Below, piece after piece: positions 26,053 to 35,263 of a DNA stretch of 64,000 nt. A program made the translations under genes and the position numbers. The first letter of the stretch is position 1; each line of letters starts with the position of its first letter. Source of the DNA: CAKZQX01 sp034435975 (GTDB lineage Bacteria > Chloroflexota > Chloroflexia > Chloroflexales > Chloroflexaceae); assembly GCA_034435975.1 (NCBI GenBank), contig DAOTWD010000043.1, positions 1 through 64,000 of the forward strand, in the 5' to 3' direction. The notes below the pieces were generated by a model, which was not told the DNA's origin, made no database searches, and worked only from the letters and a program-made list of their open reading frames with translations.

Positions 26053-26351
26053 TCACATAGGATCACTGTACCACACCGTATAATCAGCTGTCAAGGAGGT
26101 AAAAGGAGAACGCGCAGGTATCGTCTCCTGTGCGGCGTATAGGGGCGTGCAGCGCACACGAGGCCGCCGTTTTGCACTGTGGTTCACGTGAAGACCGGAG
26201 ACAGGGGATATTCCCACGTAGTTGCCCAGCCTGTAGCCTGTAGGGGCGAGCAACTGCTCACCCCTATGCGCATCCGAACGCCACAGGGCCGGTATGGGAG
26301 CCAACCCCGACCGCAAAAAAACTGATGCGTGAATGTATCGTCCAGCACCTG
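26053..26351. other. Gene-free interval with hairpin
   Basis: An inverted repeat at 26241-26266 (TAGGGGCGAGCA / TGCTCACCCCTA) lies here. A related GTATAGGGGCGTGCAGCGCA string is at about 26138. I see no gene. Confidence 0.45.
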
Positions 26352-27977
26352 TTATGCTGCCATATCCTGATGCAAAGCCATACGCACACCACTCTGCAAT
26401 GAACCGTAGGTCTGGATGCCATCCAGGCTGATGCCGAGATGCACCAGTGTCTGGGCGATCTGCGGTTTGATACCCGTTAACAACACCCGCGCTCCTAGCA
26501 AGCGTACCGCCTGCGCCGCCCGAATCAACGCATTGGCCACCTGTGTATCCACCACTTGCACCCCGGTGATGTCGATAATCGCCGTTTCGGCTTTATAGGC
26601 TGCCACTCCTTCCAGCAGCGTTTCCAGGATCTGTTGCGCACGGGCAGTATCAATCGCTCCAATGAGCGGCATAACGACTGTCGTGGTGGTAATCGGGATG
26701 AGCGGCGTGGATAGCTCGCGCAGGGAATGGCGCTGGGCATCAATAACTTGCTGCTGCAACGCCAGGCGTTCGGCTTCGGCACGTTTCTGCTCGCTGATGT
26801 CACGTGCAAAGCCGATGAGCCGTGGCTCGCCACCAGCCGTGTTGATGATATAGCTTGTGACATCGACCGGAAAGGTGCTCCCGTCTGAACGCCGATAGGT
26901 GGTGATGACTTTCACGTTTCCATGGTTCAGCAAGTGCTGAAATGTAGACTCAATAACCTGCGGATCCTCATCCAGCACATCAAACCCATTCATCCCGATC
27001 AGTTCGGCACCGTAGCCAGACATGGACTGCATGGCGGTGTTGGCATACACATACTCGCCCTGCATATTCGCCACGCTGATCCCGTCAGGCGCATTCTCCA
27101 CCAGCGCCTGGAAGAGGCGCAACTCGTCTTCACGCTGGCGTTGCCCACTGATGTCACGAACAACAGCCATGACGTACGGCTCGCCACCGGCTGTGTTGAA
27201 CACATAGCTTATGGTATCGACCGGAAAGGTACTCCCGTCTGAACGCCGATAGGTGGTAATGAAATTCACACTCCCACGTTCATTCAATCGCTGAAATGCA
27301 GCCTTAACAACGTGCGGATCCTCATCTAGCACATCAAGCCCTTTCATGCCGATCAGTTCAGCACCGTAGCCAGACATAGACTGCATGGCAGCATTGGCAT
27401 ACACATACTCGCCCTGCATATTCGCTATCACTATGCCATCGGGCGCATTATCTATCAGTGCTTTGAACATGCCTGACTCGTCTTCCGCTTGCTTGCGTTC
27501 GGTTATGTCTTGCCAGGAACCCACGATTTCGACTGGTTGACCGGCTGTGTCGCGGATGAGCCGCAGTTGATCACGAACCCAGCGATAGGTACCATCCTGG
27601 TGTAAGAAGCGGTACTCATGGGTGGATTGCTCCTGGGTAAACAGATCGTTCAATTTAGTTGATACCTGAGTCACATCATCGGGATGGATACAACTAGTCC
27701 AAAAACACGAATTTGTGATAAATTCATCAGGTCTATAATCAAATATTTTTATAACGTTATCACTAATAAAAATAAACGCATAATCACCAGTTGTCTCACG
27801 GCTATAGGTGACAACGGGACTGGCAGTCAACAGATACTGTGCGCGCTGAAGGGCACGCTCCTGTTGCGCTACGATCTGAGACTGGATAGCCAGGGCCTGT
27901 TCCAGGTCGATAACGCGCTGGCGCAAGCCGGAATTCTCAGCTTGTACGGTGCTGTTGGGTTGATTTATGCCTGTCAT
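26352..27977 (-). CDS. PAS-PAS-PAS-STAS sensor protein (RsbR type)
   Basis: The 541-residue protein has a short N-terminal coiled coil, three PAS domains (about 45-165, 170-285, 290-410) and a C-terminal STAS domain (about 430-541). The STAS domain has VVMPLIGAIDTARAQ and DITGVQVVDTQVANALI; the Thr in VVDTQVAN matches a site that RsbT phosphorylates in Bacillus RsbR. Such proteins build stressosome-like complexes that release a kinase on a signal. PAS 2 and PAS 3 are nearly identical (both contain GEYVYAN, AMQSMSGYGAELIGM and RRSDGSTFPVD), a recent internal duplication. No RsbT or RsbS partner is adjacent. Confidence 0.88.
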   Translation of the reverse strand: MTGINQPNSTVQAENSGLRQRVIDLEQALAIQSQIVAQQERALQRAQYLLTASPVVTYSRETTGDYAFIFISDNVIKIFDYRPDEFITNSCFWTSCIHPDDVTQVSTKLNDLFTQEQSTHEYRFLHQDGTYRWVRDQLRLIRDTAGQPVEIVGSWQDITERKQAEDESGMFKALIDNAPDGIVIANMQGEYVYANAAMQSMSGYGAELIGMKGLDVLDEDPHVVKAAFQRLNERGSVNFITTYRRSDGSTFPVDTISYVFNTAGGEPYVMAVVRDISGQRQREDELRLFQALVENAPDGISVANMQGEYVYANTAMQSMSGYGAELIGMNGFDVLDEDPQVIESTFQHLLNHGNVKVITTYRRSDGSTFPVDVTSYIINTAGGEPRLIGFARDISEQKRAEAERLALQQQVIDAQRHSLRELSTPLIPITTTTVVMPLIGAIDTARAQQILETLLEGVAAYKAETAIIDITGVQVVDTQVANALIRAAQAVRLLGARVLLTGIKPQIAQTLVHLGISLDGIQTYGSLQSGVRMALHQDMAA

Positions 27978-28652
27978 TCGGGATGCTCTCCATTCATCAA
28001 GATTGAGATCAAGCTAGACAAGGTGGCTCATAATGATTCTGCTGGTGCTGATACCGGTTGCAACTGGCGGGGAATAACAGGTTCGGCCTGTGCCAGTTGT
28101 AAGTCACTCGCCAGCTGTAGCCAGGACATGCTGATGTCAGAAGTCATAGCGAAACCACGTCTTCAGGGTAGAGGTAACAGATGCTCGCACCGGGTGGCTC
28201 TGACATCTGTCACCTCTACCCTATACCCTGTTACTTTGAGGAAACAAATCAGAATAGATATAGTAAAGAATATGTAAAAAGACAAACAAAAAACTGTTTT
28301 TTAACAATATACACATCACATATATATTATCCTGCAAAAAATGTATATGTCAAGAAATAATATTGGGAGATTGTATCAAAAAATTGGGGAGATTTGGGAT
28401 GCAGGAAGGTCACCTGGATTTGTCAGAGGTACCTGTTTCGAGAAACGCTCGCCCACCGGTGGGGTTCCTGGCTGGAAGCGTACGTTGATGCGTATGGGAG
28501 TCGTGCCCTTCTCAATCGCCCTACCAGAACAGGGACAAAAGGCTCATCAAAACCGAGTGAGTCTCCTCATTTTATGCACCGCGGCCGAAGAAGACACAGC
28601 GTATCATGATACAATACATTGAAATAACCTTATGTGACAGGTTGAACCGCTT
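27978..28652. other. Gene-free interval with a long hairpin and an AT-rich stretch
   Basis: A 19-bp inverted repeat lies at 28165-28222. From 28250 to 28380 the DNA is unusually AT-rich. Two overlapping plus-strand frames at 28341-28622 (one containing RYLFRETLAHRWGSWLEAY) may be remnants of a lost gene, but I recognise nothing in them. Confidence 0.45.
28165..28222. repeat. Long inverted repeat with 19-bp arms
   Basis: The arms AGGGTAGAGGTAACAGATG (28165-28183) and CATCTGTCACCTCTACCCT (28204-28222) pair at 18 of 19 positions plus a G-T pair, around a 20-base loop. It lies 190 bases before the start of the PAS-STAS gene on the minus strand, so it could act in its leader or be a repeat fossil. 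Confidence 0.6.
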
Positions 28653-29408
28653 ATGAGCTATGTTACGACGCGACACGGCGCAATGTTTTATCTAACCGTC
28701 GGATGTGGACGGCCTCTTGTGCTGCTGCATGGGAACACCATGACAGCGCACAGTCAGGAGCGACTGGCGCAGCGTTTTGCGGATGCCTATGAGGTATTCA
28801 GTATTGATCTGCTCGGGCACGGACACTCGGCCATGCCTGAGGATCTCTTTACGATGGACTACTTCACATTGCAAGGCCAGGCGCTGGCTGATACACTGGA
28901 GACACTGTTTCCCGAAGATACCGTGCCAGTGCTGGGCATGAGCGCGGGTGGTATTGCCGCACTCAACGCCTACTGCGAGCAACCCTGCCACATCGCAGCG
29001 CTGATCCTCGATGGTGTCTTTACACACGTTGGCCCGGAGACACTGGCCGCGCATCGTGCTCGACGGGCGTCGATCACCCCAGCCTGGGAACGTTATATGG
29101 TTGCACAGCATGGCGCAGAACGCTGGCCACGCCTGCGCGATGGTTTGCTAGCGGTCATGTCACAGCTTGAGGCAGATGGGCGCAATGTCATTCCCTGCCT
29201 CGAACATATTCGCGTCCCGGTACTCATCTTTCAGGGCGGACGCGACCCGTTCTGCCCGGCGCGACAGTGCCGCACGGTGGCCGATGCTATCCCACGGGCG
29301 CAACTGATATATAGAGATGAGGCCGGTCATATTCTGGCATGGGAAGATCCCGCATTCTTTCACGAGACGGTGTACAAATTCTTGCAGGAGGAACTGGGAG
29401 CAGGGTAG
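28653..29408 (+). CDS. Alpha/beta hydrolase
   Basis: The 251-residue product has a standard alpha/beta hydrolase fold. It has LVLLHGNT for the oxyanion loop, a nucleophile elbow GMSAGG (Ser near residue 98), the acid in FQGGRDPF and the catalytic His in EAGHILAWEDP. It probably hydrolyses a small ester, lactone or amide; substrate unknown. It stands alone between repeat-rich spacer and the convergent Uma2 gene, whose stop is only 22 bases away. Confidence 0.88.
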   Translation: MSYVTTRHGAMFYLTVGCGRPLVLLHGNTMTAHSQERLAQRFADAYEVFSIDLLGHGHSAMPEDLFTMDYFTLQGQALADTLETLFPEDTVPVLGMSAGGIAALNAYCEQPCHIAALILDGVFTHVGPETLAAHRARRASITPAWERYMVAQHGAERWPRLRDGLLAVMSQLEADGRNVIPCLEHIRVPVLIFQGGRDPFCPARQCRTVADAIPRAQLIYRDEAGHILAWEDPAFFHETVYKFLQEELGAG

Positions 29409-29430
29409 CTATCCCAGTTCTTCCGCTTGA

Positions 29431-30234
29431 TCACTCGACTGGGCCATCATCCTGGCGCTGCAAGCGTGCCAGTTCCGCTCGCAGACGCGCCAGTTCGGCC
29501 TCAGCAGCCTCGGCGCGCTGGCGTTCAGCCTCGGCGCGCTGGCGTTCAGCCTCGGCGCGCTGGCGTTCAGCCTCGGCGCGCTGACGTTCAGCCTCGGCGC
29601 GCTGGCGTTCAGCCTCGGCCTCGGTGAGGATGAGCGCATCATTGGCAGCAAACATGCGCAACCATAGCGCTTGCTCCTGCAAGTACTTCCCTTCCCACGT
29701 TCCCAACCATGCTCCCAGTTCTGCGCTCCAGAGACGGCCACGCGCATCGGGTTGCAGCGGCACATAGCCTGTTTCCTTCAAGCGCCATCCGACCAGCTTA
29801 TGCGTATCGGGATCATAGCAAAAATAGTCTGCCGTATGAAAAATATGTTCATAGATCTGCTTTTTTTCAACCAGATCTTCCTGCATTGTGGAGGGCGACA
29901 TGAGTTCCACAATCACGTCGGGATAACGTCCATTTTCTTCCCATACGACCCATTTTTGACGCGAATAGCTGCCATCAATATCCTTGACCACAAAGAAATC
30001 CGGGCCACGGTAATCGCGGTTGCGCACCTGTTGCAAGCTGTAATAGATAAACATATTGCCGCCGGCAAAGAAGTCCTGGCGACCACGCCAGTGCTGCTTC
30101 ACACTATCAATCAGCAGGTTTATCTGCGCCCGATGCCAACTCGTTTCCAACGGAACACCATCCTCGGCTGGTAGATCTATATTCGGAAAGTCGGGTATTT
30201 CATAGCGTTGCACCACTTCAATAATTTGTCCCAT
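29431..30234 (-). CDS. Uma2-family (DUF820) putative nuclease with C-terminal heptad repeat
   Basis: Residues 1-190 are a Uma2/DUF820 domain of the PD-(D/E)XK nuclease fold: PDFFVVKDIDGSYSRQKWVVWEENGRYPDVIVELMSPST supplies the Asp and the following Glu, with KKQIYEH after it. The family is abundant in Chloroflexota and cyanobacteria, but its biology is poorly known. Residues 205-262 are a charged coiled coil made of repeating AEAERQR heptads, encoded by five 21-bp DNA repeats at 29508-29612. ATG 30234 follows GCGGAGGAACCATAG. Confidence 0.88.
   Translation of the reverse strand: MGQIIEVVQRYEIPDFPNIDLPAEDGVPLETSWHRAQINLLIDSVKQHWRGRQDFFAGGNMFIYYSLQQVRNRDYRGPDFFVVKDIDGSYSRQKWVVWEENGRYPDVIVELMSPSTMQEDLVEKKQIYEHIFHTADYFCYDPDTHKLVGWRLKETGYVPLQPDARGRLWSAELGAWLGTWEGKYLQEQALWLRMFAANDALILTEAEAERQRAEAERQRAEAERQRAEAERQRAEAERQRAEAAEAELARLRAELARLQRQDDGPVE
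29508..29612 (-). repeat. Coding minisatellite, five 21-bp units
   Basis: Five head-to-tail units of CCTCGGCGCGCTGGCGTTCAG (one with a single G-to-A change in unit 4) encode the AEAERQR heptads of the Uma2 protein. Each unit is seven codons, so unit gain or loss would lengthen or shorten the coiled coil without a frameshift. Confidence 0.9.
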
Positions 30235-30384
30235 GCTATGGTTCCTCCGCTGACACGGTACCCGTTGTGCAGGTACAAAATCGGTGCCAGATACGAACTT
30301 TAGAGCTATTATACCATATGTGGAACAACCGAACCTGGCAGAATATGCTATGATAGCAACAGAACAAATTTTGTCAGGAATACT

Positions 30385-31194
30385 ATGACGGATTGCGAAT
30401 ATAAGGCACAGCGATTGCGCGAAATTATTATGGCGCTCGACTCGGTCGTTGTCGCGTTTTCAGCAGGTGTTGACAGCACCTATTTGCTCGCCGCGTGCGT
30501 GGACATGCTCGGCCCGCAGCGGGTTCTGGCAGTCACGGCCCACTCGGACAGCCTGCCGGAGCAGGAACTGGTTGACGCACGGGCGCTGGCAGCCCAGATC
30601 GGGGTCACGCTGGAAGTTGTGGTGACCAATGAACTATCGAACCCGGCCTACGTTCAAAACGACCGCAATCGCTGCTGGCACTGTAAAAACGAGTTATTTT
30701 CGATCCTATGGCCGCTGGCCCGCGCCCGTGGCTTAGCCCATGTGGTGTATGGTGCAAATGCCGATGATGTGGGCGATCACCGTCCCGGTATGCAGGCTGC
30801 ACAGCAGCATGGAATTCGCGCCCCACTGCTAGAGGCTGGACTGGGCAAAGCCGACATTCGATCCCTTTCCCAACAACGAGGGCTGCCGACGCATAATAAA
30901 CCTGCACTGGCATGCCTGGCGTCGCGCATTCCCTATGGCAACCCGGTAACAATCGAGGCGCTGCATCAGGTAGCCCGGGCCGAAGCATTTCTTAAAGAGG
31001 AACTAACGCTCCATCAAGTGCGTGTGCGGCACCACGGCATGGTGGCTCGCCTGGAGGTTGAGGCCTGCGATATACTGCGCCTGGCCCAACCAGACATCCG
31101 CGAACGCATTACAGCCGAGTTACGACGGATTGGTTTTACCTATGTTACGCTTGATCTAGATGGCTTCCGCAGTGGCAGCATGAACGAGAGCTAG
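30385..31194 (+). CDS. larE: ATP-dependent sacrificial sulfur transferase LarE
   Basis: The 269-residue PP-loop enzyme adds sulfur to the pyridinium carboxylates of the nickel-pincer nucleotide (NPN) cofactor. The PP-loop motif is SAGVDSTYLL (residues 27-36). NRCWHCKNELF gives two cysteines, and the conserved Cys lies in PALACLASRIPYGN. Family members either sacrifice this Cys or use a three-Cys iron-sulfur cluster to carry sulfur. With RCWHC and CLAS this protein has the three cysteines needed for the cluster-type mechanism, which is inference. It begins a tight larE-larB-larC operon. Confidence 0.93.
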   Translation: MTDCEYKAQRLREIIMALDSVVVAFSAGVDSTYLLAACVDMLGPQRVLAVTAHSDSLPEQELVDARALAAQIGVTLEVVVTNELSNPAYVQNDRNRCWHCKNELFSILWPLARARGLAHVVYGANADDVGDHRPGMQAAQQHGIRAPLLEAGLGKADIRSLSQQRGLPTHNKPALACLASRIPYGNPVTIEALHQVARAEAFLKEELTLHQVRVRHHGMVARLEVEACDILRLAQPDIRERITAELRRIGFTYVTLDLDGFRSGSMNES

Positions 31195-31195
31195 C

Positions 31196-31918
31196 ATGAT
31201 GCATCACCTGAACATTTTGTTAGAACTCGCACAGACCGCCCGCACTGACCCGGAGCGGGTGGCACGTACCGGGCTACCGGAAATTATTTTGGCTGAACAC
31301 AAGAGTATTGTGCAGTGCCTGGAGGTTGCAGCGACGCTCCTCGAACGCGAGGGACGAGCGATTCTGAGCCGCATCTCCCCAGAGTTGCTCAACGCACTCC
31401 ACGAGCGCTTCCCTGGTATGGTGGAGCCGGGTAGGAGTGGCACCACCGCCGTTGTGCGTCACCCCGCCCACACCGTGACCCTCACCGGCGGGCGGGTGGG
31501 TCTGCTGGCGGCCGGCACATCAGATATTCCCGTGGCCGAAGAGGCGGCTCTGATCTGCCGTGAACTCGGCTGCACGGTTTTAACGGCATATGATGTGGGA
31601 GTAGCCGGGTTACACCGCCTGCATACGCCCCTGACAGCGATGCTGCATGAGGCGACGGTTGATGTGTTGCTTGTGGTGGCCGGGATGGATGGCGCGTTGC
31701 CCTCGGTCGTGGCCGGGCTGGTTGATGTGCCGGTGATTGGGCTGCCGACCTCGGTCGGATATGGGATGGGCGGGAGCGGCATAGCCGCGCTGTTGAGTAT
31801 GCTGCAAACCTGTGTACCCGGCCTGGCGGTGGTTAATATCGACAACGGCGTTGGCGCAGGGGCAATGGCGGCACGGATTGCGAATCGGGTGGCAGCAGAA
31901 CGGGCAAAGGGTTCATAA
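31196..31918 (+). CDS. larB: Nicotinic acid adenine dinucleotide carboxylase/hydrolase LarB
   Basis: The 240-residue protein has a variable N-terminal half and a PurE-like C-terminal half with LLAAGTSDIPVAEEA, YDVGVAGLHR, VVAGMDGALPSVVAGLVDVPVIGLPTSVGYG and the GSGIAALLSML segment. LarB carboxylates and hydrolyses nicotinic acid adenine dinucleotide at the first step of NPN cofactor synthesis. It starts one base after the larE stop codon and its stop overlaps the larC start (TAATG), so the three genes are translationally coupled. Confidence 0.94.
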   Translation: MMHHLNILLELAQTARTDPERVARTGLPEIILAEHKSIVQCLEVAATLLEREGRAILSRISPELLNALHERFPGMVEPGRSGTTAVVRHPAHTVTLTGGRVGLLAAGTSDIPVAEEAALICRELGCTVLTAYDVGVAGLHRLHTPLTAMLHEATVDVLLVVAGMDGALPSVVAGLVDVPVIGLPTSVGYGMGGSGIAALLSMLQTCVPGLAVVNIDNGVGAGAMAARIANRVAAERAKGS

Positions 31919-33297
31919 TGCGTATTGCATACTTTGACTGCTTTCATGGCGCGGCGGGCGATATGTTGCTCGCCAGTCTACTTGATGCGGGCTTAGAACT
32001 GGCAGCGTTAGAGCGCGTGCTGGCGGCATTACCACTGACAGGGTATACCATTGAACACCAGCGCGTGGTCAGCCACCACGTCAGTGGCAGTCGGCTGCGC
32101 GTGCGGATTGATGAACCGCAACCAGCCCGAACGTGGGACAGCATCCGCACTATGCTGGTGACAAGCCAGTTGCCAGAGCGTACCCGCACCTGGGCACTCG
32201 GTGCCTTCAGTCGGCTCGCGCAGGCCGAGGCCACCATTCACCATGTCCCAGATGAGGCAGTGTATTTTCACGAGATCGGTGCCGTCGATAGCATCGTCGA
32301 TCTGGTAGGTGTGTGCGCCGGGTTAGAACTGCTGGGTATTGAACAGGTCTACGCCTCAGCGCTGCCAGTTGGACAGGGCTGGGTCGCCACGCAGCACGGC
32401 TACCTTCCAGTACCCGCGCCGGCAACGCTGGCACTGTTGGCCGCCGTTCATGCTCCTGTCTTGCCAGGCAGGAGTATGGGCGAGGTGCTGACACCCAGTG
32501 CGGCGGCGCTGCTGGCCGAAGTGGCACGGTTTGCGCAACCTCCTTTGCGGATACAGCGTGTGGGTTATGGGTTTGGGCAAAAGGAATATAAGCGTTTGAA
32601 CGGCCTGCGCGTCTGGATCGGCACGCCGCTCACAGTAGAGACCGGAGAGCGTACTGGCAGTATGCATCCCTCGTTTATACCACCGCATGATCATCAGCCC
32701 CATGATCATCATGATGATAACCCGACAAACCCTTCACAGGTGGGGCATGCCGCAACACCTGTGGGCTATGCACCTGAACAGATCGGGAATGGCCCGACGT
32801 TCAGTGACGATTGTTCGACTGACGGGACGGAAGCGCTGGTCGAACTACGCTGTAATCTGGATGACACGACTGGTGAAGTTGTCGCCTATGTCATCGAGCG
32901 CTTGCTGAAAGCCGGCGCACTGGATGCCTGGGCCGTACCACTGGTTATGAAGAAGGGCCGTCCTGGAACGCAACTGGCTTGCCTGTCCTCGCCAACAATG
33001 ATCGGCGAACTGGCGCAGTTAATTTTGCGCGAAACGCCAACTCTAGGCGTGCGCTGGGAACGTATGGAACGTCTTGCCGCGCAACGTCGGTGGGTATCAG
33101 TTGATACACCCTGGGGCCAGGTACGATTGAAGCAAAAGCTACTCAACCATGTCATATTGACCAGCGTACCAGAATACGAGGACTGTGCAGCGCTAGCACG
33201 GGCATATAATATCCCGCTGATACAGATTCTCACTACTGCTATGGATTGCCTGCACGCCACAGACATTGATCATGCGCAGACCGACACGAGGGAGTGA
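31918..33297 (+). CDS. larC: Nickel insertion protein LarC (unsplit)
   Basis: The 459-residue LarC inserts nickel into the dithio-nucleotide to finish the NPN cofactor, using CTP. It begins with the family signature IAYFDCFHGAAGDMLLASLLD and includes YFHEIGAVDSIVDLVG and PAPATLALL. A His/Asp-rich linker (PHDHQPHDHHDDN, about residues 258-270) probably holds nickel. The C-terminal part continues with ELRCNLDDTTGEVVAYVIERLL and MKKGRPGTQLACL. In Lactobacillus larC is expressed as a fusion by programmed frameshifting; here it is one uninterrupted frame. Lactate racemase LarA, the best-known user, is absent from the window. Confidence 0.95.
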   Translation: MRIAYFDCFHGAAGDMLLASLLDAGLELAALERVLAALPLTGYTIEHQRVVSHHVSGSRLRVRIDEPQPARTWDSIRTMLVTSQLPERTRTWALGAFSRLAQAEATIHHVPDEAVYFHEIGAVDSIVDLVGVCAGLELLGIEQVYASALPVGQGWVATQHGYLPVPAPATLALLAAVHAPVLPGRSMGEVLTPSAAALLAEVARFAQPPLRIQRVGYGFGQKEYKRLNGLRVWIGTPLTVETGERTGSMHPSFIPPHDHQPHDHHDDNPTNPSQVGHAATPVGYAPEQIGNGPTFSDDCSTDGTEALVELRCNLDDTTGEVVAYVIERLLKAGALDAWAVPLVMKKGRPGTQLACLSSPTMIGELAQLILRETPTLGVRWERMERLAAQRRWVSVDTPWGQVRLKQKLLNHVILTSVPEYEDCAALARAYNIPLIQILTTAMDCLHATDIDHAQTDTRE

Positions 33298-33447
33298 TAC
33301 AAGGTTCGTGATGGGTTGAACCAGACGTCTTTTTCGCCTTCGGCAGAGCGGTACTTTTGTTGTTTCCCCCCAGACGTGGGGCGGCTATGTCAATCGCTCC
33401 ATTTTCTCTGATGCAGCGACTGTCGGCATCGTGAGCGTTCCATTTCC

Positions 33448-34959
33448 TCAGCACACAACCTGGTTGCGCCCGGACTGTTTGGCAAGATACAGCGCTTTAT
33501 CTGCACGACTCAACAATCCATCAAGATCCAGATGATCATAGATACTCAGTTCGGCAACGCCAAGACTGATTGTAATCTGGATCGTCGTGTCAGCCATACC
33601 GATCGGCATTTGCGCAATATGCTGTCGCAAGCGTTCGGCCACCTGCCGGGCATGATCAAGCGCAGTGCCAGGCAGCATGATCACAAACTCCTCTCCGCCA
33701 TAGCGCGCCAGTATATCCACGGGGCGTAAGAGGCTCCGACACCGGTTCGCCACCATTTGCAACACATGATCGCCCAGAAGGTGCCCATGGCGATCATTCA
33801 CCTGCTTAAAGTAATCAACATCGAGCATGATCACCGATAGGGGTTGATTGGCACATCCCGCCTGTTCTACCTCGCGGTGCGCCAGGTCAAAAAAGTGGCG
33901 GCGGTTATATAAACCGGTCAACGGATCGGTAATCGCCAGCTTCTGCACTTCGGCAAACAGACGTGCATTCTGAATGGCAATTGTCGCTTGTTGCGCAAAC
34001 AGACTAAGCAACTCGGCGTCCTGGGCATCAAACGTGCGTTCCGGGCTATCAATACCAACACGAATGACACCGATGAGTCGCCCACCAGTGAACATAGGCA
34101 CCAGCAACGCTGCCTGGGCACCGGGTACTTCATAGATGGGCAGGCAACCGATAGCGGTTTGATCGTCGTTCATAATCAGCGGTTTATGCGTTGCAGCAAT
34201 CAGGCTGGTGACTTCTTTGCCAGGCACCTGGCGTACGTTATTAGTATGTGCATTCACATGATGGGTTGCCGGTACATTCAGATTATTACCGCTTTCATCA
34301 TATAAAATCAACTCGCCGTCTGTGGCACCGATCAAAGCCACGGCTCGATCAAGAATAATCTGCAGCAATCGTGCCAGCTCGAGTTCTCCCGAAATCTCGG
34401 TCATGGTTGTACGCAGCATTTCCATTTTTTGCATGCGCTGGCGATCTGTTTCTTCGACCCGCTGACGGTGTGTAACTTCTTGTTGTAACCGAACATTGGC
34501 TTGATCTAACTCCACCAGACGCTGTTCCAGCGCCATATTTGTCGCCTGCAATTGCTGTTTTGTTCGGCGTAACGCCAGATGCGTCTCTACCCGTGCCAGG
34601 ACTTCCGCAAACTGAAAGGGTTTGGTGATATAATCAACCACGCCAACGTTAAAGGCATTCACCTTATCATCGGCTTCATTCAGGGCACTGATAAAAATAA
34701 TTGGCACTTCGCATGTACATTCCTGGGTTTTCAGGTGCGCACACACCTCATAGCCATTCATTTCAGGCATACGAATATCCAGCAGCACGAGATCTGGAGG
34801 CACAGCGCGTGCAACAGCCAGAGCACGTGCACCGCTTGTCACCGCCCGCACCTTATATCCCTGTTCAATCAACATCTGTGATAACAGGCGCAGATTCGCC
34901 GGTGTATCATCAACAATCAACACATCACCGCGAAAATCGGTACTTCCTTTGTTCGTCAT
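33448..34959 (-). CDS. Response regulator diguanylate cyclase (REC-GAF-GGDEF)
   Basis: The 503-residue protein has a receiver domain (about 8-130, Asp in LVLLDIRMPEMNGYE, Lys in YITKPF), a coiled coil, a GAF domain (about 185-335) and a GGDEF domain (about 340-500). The active-site loop reads GGEEF, an active form, preceded by DVDYFKQVNDRHGHLLGD. It should make cyclic di-GMP under control of a kinase and of the GAF ligand. There is no clear RxxD inhibitory site before GGEEF (LARYGGEEF). I chose ATG 34959, five bases after AGGA. It converges with larC. Confidence 0.93.
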   Translation of the reverse strand: MTNKGSTDFRGDVLIVDDTPANLRLLSQMLIEQGYKVRAVTSGARALAVARAVPPDLVLLDIRMPEMNGYEVCAHLKTQECTCEVPIIFISALNEADDKVNAFNVGVVDYITKPFQFAEVLARVETHLALRRTKQQLQATNMALEQRLVELDQANVRLQQEVTHRQRVEETDRQRMQKMEMLRTTMTEISGELELARLLQIILDRAVALIGATDGELILYDESGNNLNVPATHHVNAHTNNVRQVPGKEVTSLIAATHKPLIMNDDQTAIGCLPIYEVPGAQAALLVPMFTGGRLIGVIRVGIDSPERTFDAQDAELLSLFAQQATIAIQNARLFAEVQKLAITDPLTGLYNRRHFFDLAHREVEQAGCANQPLSVIMLDVDYFKQVNDRHGHLLGDHVLQMVANRCRSLLRPVDILARYGGEEFVIMLPGTALDHARQVAERLRQHIAQMPIGMADTTIQITISLGVAELSIYDHLDLDGLLSRADKALYLAKQSGRNQVVC

Positions 34960-35029
34960 CATATTCCTGTGTTGCCTGCTCAATACACTGCACGATCATA
35001 TCATATCATGCTTCCCAATATGGAGTGGT

Positions 35030-35190
35030 TCATAAGCGCTCACCTACCGGATTGACCGCTCGAAGGATGGCATCCCGGTGTTTTAAAGCTTCTTCAGTCT
35101 GCTTCTGGACGGTCATACCCATCATCATCCCGTCCCAGGCAATTACGCCATCGGCCGGCACTTCCAGGCGTGATACGCACTGGCTCCACT
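35030..35190 (-). pseudogene. Remnant of a PAS-domain sensor gene
   Basis: One minus-strand frame ending in TGA at 35030 reads SRLEVPADGVIAWDGMMMGM, then TVQKQTEEALKHRDAILRAV. This is the end of a PAS/PAC domain (W-DG...T.QK..EEAL) and the linker into the next sensor module. No start codon or upstream domain remains: the match stops next to the 3x21-bp repeat. It is the 3' stump of a lost sensor kinase or RsbR-type gene. Confidence 0.6.
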
Positions 35191-35200
35191 GGGGAGAAAA

Positions 35201-35263
35201 TAGCAGTCAGGAAATAGGAACTAGCAGTCAGGAAATAGGAAATAGCAGTCAGGAAATAGGAAA
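35201..35263 (+). repeat. Three tandem 21-bp units of the CAGGAAATAGGAA repeat
   Basis: Three successive units of TAGCAGTCAGGAAATAGGAA plus one variable base (C, A, A). The same core is at 1874-1908 and 45336-45421. There are no unique spacers, so it is not a CRISPR array. Confidence 0.8.

Noticed and set aside
35201..35263. Possible CRISPR array because of regular 21-bp repeats
   Set aside because: Units are directly adjacent with no unique spacers, and no cas genes occur in the window.
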